The translations under genes and the position numbers were made by a program. The notes beneath the pieces are model-generated. The model was not told the origin of the DNA and did no database searches. It saw nothing but the letters and a program-made list of their open reading frames with translations. A stretch of 9,557 bases of DNA. Source: an uncultured Ruminococcus sp. Lineage in GTDB: Bacteria; Bacillota; Clostridia; Oscillospirales; CAG-272. The stretch covers positions 1 through 9,557 of the forward strand of contig CACXCL010000230.1 of assembly GCA_902766115.1 (NCBI GenBank), given 5' to 3'. Positions 6,010 to 9,557 of the stretch are shown piece after piece (position 1 is the first letter of the stretch; each line of letters starts with the position of its first letter).

Positions 6010-6038
6010 TTGACATATTCCTCTCAGTCTTTTATAAT
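6010..6038 (+). promoter_or_regulatory. Consensus sigma-A promoter of the ROK gene
   Basis: TTGACA (6010-6015) and TATAAT (6033-6038) are both perfect consensus hexamers separated by the optimal 17 bp. The predicted start is about 6044-6046, so transcripts cannot include the upstream in-frame ATG at 5953. Such a strong promoter on a regulator gene implies repression, plausibly by the palindrome at 6038-6050. Confidence 0.9.
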
Positions 6039-6050
6039 TGTTTTAAACAA
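6038..6050. promoter_or_regulatory. Palindrome over ROK transcription start, candidate operator
   Basis: TTGTTT-T-AAACAA is a perfect 13-bp palindrome with one central base. It begins on the last base of the -10 hexamer and covers the expected start point. ROK repressors such as XylR bind inverted repeats in their own and divergent promoters, so autorepression is a reasonable inference. The half-site recurs at 5928-5936. Confidence 0.5.
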
Positions 6051-6069
6051 GCGAGAGGAGCACGAATCG

Positions 6070-7221
6070 ATGAGCTCGACTAACAACGTTAAATCAGCAA
6101 ATAAAGAGACGATTCTCCGGGCGGTTTACAAGTCCCGTTCCGTGACGAAAAGCAGTCTTGCCGCCTCTGCTTCCCTTACCGTCGCCACCGTCAACAATCT
6201 TGTGTCGGAGCTCTGCGCAGACGGAATTTGCGAAGAAACGGGTTTTGCGTCCGGGAAGGGGAGGAGATCAGCCCTCTACGGTATCAACCGCAAATACGGA
6301 TATATCATCGGACTCCGGCTGACCCGTGCTTCTCTGATCCTCAGCACCCACGATCTCTCCCTGACCGCCCTTGACGTTAAGGTCATCCCCAACGATATCT
6401 CAGACGTGGTAAGCTCTCTTCGAAAAATCGATGAGGCGATCTCGGAAAGACTGGACGCTCTCCGGAACCGCCGGATCCTGGGGATCGGTGTCACGGTCCC
6501 CGGCCGAACATCCGCGGACGGCACGATTATCCAGATCCCCGATTATTCACAGTGGAACTCCATTCAGCTCAGAAAGATCATTTCCGGGTCGACGGACGTT
6601 CCCATCGTCGTTGACAACGATACCAATGCACTTGTTCTCGCGTCGGGGCTGACAGGCCTTTCAGGCGGAGCACGGTCCTTTGTCTACCTGAATTGTGATG
6701 AAGGCGTTGGCGCAGGGTTCATGAACAATGGCCGCGTGTTTTACGGTTCAAACAGTCAGTCTTGCGAGGTAGGCCATATAACCATCGACCCCAACGGACC
6801 CGTCTGCAAATGCGGGAGAAGGGGGTGCTTCCAGGCATACGTCAGTGATGCCGAGATCCTCCGCCGGATGAACTGGAACGGTGCAAGGGCAGATAATATT
6901 GATAAGGCGATAAGACTGTACGGAGAGGGAAATCCGTACGCCCGGGAGAGTTTTTCCGCGACGGTTTCGTACATTAATATGGCAATACGGAATGTCATCA
7001 TGATGTTCGACCCGGAGCTCATCATTCTCCGGAACCGATGGATGACCGCGTTGCCTGAGCTGTTCGGGGAGGTCTCCGGGGCAGTGCTCAGGAGCAAAAC
7101 CGACGAGAACGATCTTCCGATCCGTGGAAAACTTGACATTCTCCTCGACGGAGACCACAAGACCGTCGACGCGTCTCCTGCGTGCATTGTGATGGAACGC
7201 CTTTTCTCGTCAGTCGTGTAA
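6070..7221 (+). CDS. ROK-family transcriptional regulator
   Basis: From this ATG the product has 383 residues, typical of NagC/XylR-type ROK repressors. Residues about 12-52 form a winged helix-turn-helix (NKETILRAVY, then SRSVTKSSLAASASLTVATVN), followed by the family's GFASGKGRRSALYGIN hinge. The C-terminal sugar-binding ROK domain keeps VVDNDTNA (180-187, with Asp184 at the kinase catalytic-base position) and a zinc site, CEVGH (232-236) plus CKCGRRGC (246-253). The DxGGT phosphate loop of ROK kinases is not visible after the hinge (GYIIGLRLTRASLIL), so it should be a regulator, not a kinase. A start at 5953 would lie upstream of the perfect promoter at 6010-6038 and is excluded. AGAGGAG (6054-6060) sits 9 nt before the chosen ATG. 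It is divergent from the sugar operon and probably controls it in response to a sugar or sugar phosphate. The ligand cannot be read from the sequence. Confidence 0.93.
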   Translation: MSSTNNVKSANKETILRAVYKSRSVTKSSLAASASLTVATVNNLVSELCADGICEETGFASGKGRRSALYGINRKYGYIIGLRLTRASLILSTHDLSLTALDVKVIPNDISDVVSSLRKIDEAISERLDALRNRRILGIGVTVPGRTSADGTIIQIPDYSQWNSIQLRKIISGSTDVPIVVDNDTNALVLASGLTGLSGGARSFVYLNCDEGVGAGFMNNGRVFYGSNSQSCEVGHITIDPNGPVCKCGRRGCFQAYVSDAEILRRMNWNGARADNIDKAIRLYGEGNPYARESFSATVSYINMAIRNVIMMFDPELIILRNRWMTALPELFGEVSGAVLRSKTDENDLPIRGKLDILLDGDHKTVDASPACIVMERLFSSVV

Positions 7222-7249
7222 GATGCGGTCACGGTGAACTGAAAAGAAA

Positions 7250-7292
7250 AAAAGATTTCCCGACGTGAGTATTTCACGTCGGGAAATCTTTT
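7250..7292. terminator. Bidirectional intrinsic terminator
   Basis: A perfect 19-bp stem (7250-7268 with 7274-7292) closes a 5-nt GTATT loop and begins 28 nt after the ROK stop codon. On the plus strand it ends in TTTT; on the minus strand it is followed by a longer U-tract (TTTTTTTCTTTT from 7253 down to about 7242). It can stop both ROK transcription and readthrough from the convergent beta-helix gene. Confidence 0.93.
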
Positions 7293-7412
7293 AGTAGCAA
7301 ATAATACCTTCTCTTATCATATTTTGCAAAAACATTGCTCATTAGTATATGCAGCTTCTTGCTTTTACTTTTCCGTATCGGCTTGCCGCCCTTTCACATG
7401 GTTGCCCTATGG

Positions 7413-7439
7413 AACGGTACACCACCGTTTGCGTTTTTT
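7413..7439 (+). terminator. Terminator-like hairpin, plus strand
   Basis: AACGGT (7413-7418) pairs with ACCGTT (7424-7429) around an ACACC loop, followed by TGCG and six T (7434-7439). It looks like a modest intrinsic terminator on the plus strand, 120 bp after the ROK terminator. It could back up that terminator or end a short non-coding transcript. A weak promoter-like pair, TTGCAA (7324-7329) and TATATG (7346-7351) with a 16-bp spacer, lies upstream. Confidence 0.4.
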
Positions 7440-7457
7440 ACCGATTCTCTTATCTTT

Positions 7458-7497
7458 TCTCTCTTCTCTCTTCTCTCTTCTCTCTTCTCTCTTCTCT
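7458..7497. repeat. Heptanucleotide tandem repeat (TCTCTCT), 5.7 copies
   Basis: Five exact copies of the 7-mer TCTCTCT follow each other from 7458 to 7492, with a partial sixth (TCTCT) to 7497. The minus strand is a purine-only AGAGAGA tract. It lies immediately downstream of the beta-helix gene's terminator, outside any accepted gene. Such simple repeats can change copy number by slippage. Confidence 0.95.
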
Positions 7498-7500
7498 GAG

Positions 7501-7524
7501 AAAAAGCCCGCCGCCGCGGGCTTT
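7501..7524 (-). terminator. Intrinsic terminator of the beta-helix gene
   Basis: On the minus strand, AAAGCCCGC, loop GGCG and GCGGGCTTT form a 9-bp stem followed by a run of T (TTTTT in all). It begins a few bases after the stop codon at 7532-7530. Allowing one A-A mismatch, the stem extends to 14 bp with the flanking GAGA/TCTC. Confidence 0.9.
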
Positions 7525-7529
7525 ATCTC

Positions 7530-9557
7530 TTAGTATCTTCCTATCTTCTCAAATTCTATATCCGGAAAGTCGACTCCGTCCCTGATCCGGTAGTCGCCGA
7601 TGGTGGGATTTACGAACAGGGGGTTTTCTTCGGATGTGTAGGATACGTTGTCCTCGATAGTCGAGTACCGTCTGATCATCTCGTTGTAGTCCGGCTCTGC
7701 TCCTGTTGCGTTGATCTCGCGGTTGCCGGTGATGATGAGGGAATTGTTCAGACAGAACTCCGGGGTGTCCCATTTGGTGACGTCGGTGGTCATGCTGAAG
7801 AACCAGTCCCAACGGTCGCCTGCCTTTTCGACGTATTCCGGATGCTCCGCAAACAAGGATAATATGTTTACCCATTTTTTGTATTCTCCCACAGAGGTCA
7901 GCACAGACGGGTCGTCGTTGTCGGCCATGGCGTTGAGGACCGCCTCGGTGCAGCCTGTCTTGTAGTCGCATCCCGTCCCTTCGTCGGAATCGGGTTTGAT
8001 TATCAGGTTGTCGCAGAACGAATTATACGTGCAGATACCGTTGTTCATTGCCGTGACGGCGGTGTTGTAGAAAATATTCGAATACACCGACGTGCCCGTA
8101 GTGTCGTCCAGATAAAGGGCAAAAGCTCCGTTGAACGATCCGCCTGTCGACGGCATGAACAGGTTGTGTCTCACCACGTTGCCATTCCGGTCGCGGCTGT
8201 ACCAGTTGTTGATCATGCCGGTATCGTCGCCGTTGTAGCAGACCTGATCGAAGACGTTGTACTCCGCGGTCATGTTCACTGAGCCTCGGAAGTCGATCCC
8301 CTCCCAGCAGCAGCGGCGGAATTCGTTGTGAGTAACGGTGGGGCCGAACACGTGGACGGCGACGGCGCCGCAGTTGCCCGTCGTAAGGCTTGTGTTGGTG
8401 AAAAGGTTGTTGTCTATCAGTACGCCCTCGGAGCTTGTGAAGAGCGCGTCCGTATCTCTTACTCTGTCGAGGTCGTATCCTATGTTGACTTCCAGCGCCG
8501 TGGCGGCGGTATACGAGAACTCACAGTTTCTGACGGTGATGTCGAACGGTCTGCCGGGATCGCAGTGGCGGAAGGTGACGGCCTCGTGAGCGCCGCCTCC
8601 GCTGATGCGGCATCCGTCAAGGATGATCCCGTGGCAGCTCTCCGCCGCGATCATGGACATAAGCGTGTTTTTGAGCGTCAGCCCCACGAAGGAGATATAG
8701 TCTGCATGCTCCATGGTGATCATGTCCCCGCCTCCCGGGAAGACGTAGTCACCGGAGGGATCGTAGACGTAAAGTGTCCCCGTATCCTTGTTTACCCAGA
8801 ACTCGCCCTTTACGTCAAGCTCCTCGGATACGTTGACGATTGCCATCTGGTAAAAGTCGAAGACAAAGCCCTCGTCCTCGGGGGAGCGCAGCTTGCCGCC
8901 GCGGGTGTTTTCCGGATGAGGAACGTAAAATACGTAATCTCCCGTCTCCGGATCCAGCTCGAATCCGTCCGTTTCGATCAGATCCTTATACCAGCCGAGG
9001 GTGATGTATCCGTACAGGTAGATACCGTCCGACGAATGATACTTCCTGATCCTGTTTTTCAGCAGCTGGTGCCATACGGCGATGTGATGATCGTCCACGG
9101 TGTACCCGGACTGCTGAAGGTGATCCGTGTTGTCTTCGTATTTGTTCGGAAAACGGGCGGGGGTCATCTCTCCGTCCTCGGAGAGGACCAGATCGAAAAC
9201 CGTGAAGGAATCGAGCCGTCCCTTCGCGTCCGCCTTTTTGATCATATCGACGCTTTTATCTGTGAAAAGACTCTTGTCCGCTTCGTCCAGCGGGACGAAT
9301 TCGTTTTCTTTTACCGTTGTTCCGTTGTCGAAGACCACGTCCCCGTCGCCGTATTTGCAGTAGATGATACGCTGATCCGGCGTTCCGGAGTCCTCATCGG
9401 TGAGCGTCACGGACAGCGGTCCGTAGTCGCCGGCTTTGAACGCCACGACGATATCGCCCTCGGCCCTCACTGCTTTGATTTCGCGGACTTTTTCGACGGC
9501 GCGGTCAAAGGTGGCGACCGGATGATCGAAGGATCCGTCGTTCTCATCGCTGCCGTC
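7530..9557 (-). CDS. Large right-handed beta-helix protein, 5' end beyond window
   Basis: The frame is open from the right edge (675 visible residues), so the true start lies outside; the GTG at 9470 is only an internal Val codon. The first visible residues, DGSFDHPVATFDRAVEKVR (7-25), are the classic entry motif of pectate-lyase-like right-handed beta-helix proteins. About 180-280 (visible numbering) has the DPETGDYVFY and DTGTLYVYDPSGD ornaments common in this class. About 280-520 contains repeated strand-turn units such as ISFVGLTLKN, IILDGCRISGG, ITVRNCEFSYT, VLIDNNLFTN, PTVTHNEFRRC, AEYNVFDQV and NVVRHNLF, with stacked Asn/Cys/Phe positions. The C-terminus has the closing ENPLFVNPTIGDYRIR (644-659). 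Proteins of this type are usually secreted polysaccharide lyases, hydrolases or adhesins; a signal peptide would be outside the window. The catalytic class cannot be assigned. It converges on the ROK gene and ends at a strong terminator. Confidence 0.88.
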   Translation of the reverse strand, partial: DGSDENDGSFDHPVATFDRAVEKVREIKAVRAEGDIVVAFKAGDYGPLSVTLTDEDSGTPDQRIIYCKYGDGDVVFDNGTTVKENEFVPLDEADKSLFTDKSVDMIKKADAKGRLDSFTVFDLVLSEDGEMTPARFPNKYEDNTDHLQQSGYTVDDHHIAVWHQLLKNRIRKYHSSDGIYLYGYITLGWYKDLIETDGFELDPETGDYVFYVPHPENTRGGKLRSPEDEGFVFDFYQMAIVNVSEELDVKGEFWVNKDTGTLYVYDPSGDYVFPGGGDMITMEHADYISFVGLTLKNTLMSMIAAESCHGIILDGCRISGGGAHEAVTFRHCDPGRPFDITVRNCEFSYTAATALEVNIGYDLDRVRDTDALFTSSEGVLIDNNLFTNTSLTTGNCGAVAVHVFGPTVTHNEFRRCCWEGIDFRGSVNMTAEYNVFDQVCYNGDDTGMINNWYSRDRNGNVVRHNLFMPSTGGSFNGAFALYLDDTTGTSVYSNIFYNTAVTAMNNGICTYNSFCDNLIIKPDSDEGTGCDYKTGCTEAVLNAMADNDDPSVLTSVGEYKKWVNILSLFAEHPEYVEKAGDRWDWFFSMTTDVTKWDTPEFCLNNSLIITGNREINATGAEPDYNEMIRRYSTIEDNVSYTSEENPLFVNPTIGDYRIRDGVDFPDIEFEKIGRY

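Larger units (their letters stand above)
7293..7529. other. Convergent intergenic region without a convincing protein gene
   Basis: The stretch between the ROK terminator and the beta-helix stop contains a hairpin plus T-tract (7413-7439), a heptamer tandem repeat (7458-7497) and the beta-helix gene's terminator (7501-7524). Short plus-strand frames here translate to low-complexity Ser/Leu/Phe runs through the heptamer repeat, lack a ribosome binding site and are not accepted as genes. A 10-bp palindrome TTTTGCAAAA lies at 7322-7331. Confidence 0.6.

Noticed and set aside
5953..6069. Upstream ATG that would add 39 residues to the ROK regulator
   Set aside because: The added codons contain the perfect -35/-10 promoter and the operator-like palindrome; the ATG at 6070 has an AGAGGAG at the right distance and matches the normal ROK N-terminus.
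7458..7497. CRISPR-like repeat array
   Set aside because: The units are 7-bp direct tandem copies with no spacers, so this is a simple-sequence repeat.
7324..7585. Small plus-strand proteins of 69-78 residues across the heptamer repeat
   Set aside because: Their Ser/Leu/Phe-rich translation is produced by the simple repeat and they run into the terminator and 3' end of the beta-helix gene; no ribosome binding site.
7530..9470. Treating the beta-helix gene as starting with the GTG at 9470
   Set aside because: The frame stays open to 9557 and the residues before the GTG contain the DGSFDHPVATFDRA beta-helix entry motif, so the gene extends beyond the window.

Overview
The window looks like a chromosomal sugar-metabolism island from a Bacillota (clostridial, probably gut-type) genome. 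The evidence is indirect: strong AGGAGG-type ribosome binding sites, a consensus TTGACA-17 bp-TATAAT promoter, intrinsic terminators, tightly packed same-strand operons, secreted carbohydrate-active-looking proteins at both edges, and a ROK-family regulator. No rRNA, tRNA, CRISPR array, transposase or phage gene was seen.

Layout. A minus-strand operon starts in the divergent promoter region (5796-6069) and runs leftward: a Gfo/Idh/MocA oxidoreductase (5795-4734), a 3-keto-disaccharide hydrolase-domain (DUF1080) protein (4658-4074), a GmhA-like SIS domain fused to a HAD phosphatase (4045-2663), a deoxyhypusine-synthase-like protein (2663-1683), and an HldE/RfaE-like PfkB kinase (1690-620). The last three overlap end to start. 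After a 97-nt leader with a hairpin, a secreted protein with a CBM9/DOMON-like look (from 522) runs off the left edge. Divergently, on the plus strand, a ROK transcriptional regulator (6070-7221) has a perfect promoter and a palindrome over its start point. It ends at a bidirectional terminator facing a convergent minus-strand gene (7530 to beyond 9557) for a large right-handed beta-helix protein whose N-terminus lies outside the window.

How they may work together. The first two operon genes fit the oxidise-then-cleave route for glycosides through 3-keto sugars. The next three fit sugar-phosphate chemistry resembling nucleotide-heptose synthesis: isomerase (GmhA-like), 1-kinase (HldE-like) and phosphatase (HAD). 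No nucleotidyltransferase or glycosyltransferase is present, and a deoxyhypusine-synthase-like protein sits between the isomerase/phosphatase and the kinase. This five-gene set under a divergent ROK regulator is the most unusual thing in the window. The combined pathway and its substrate are inference; family assignments come from motifs read in the translations, without database searches.
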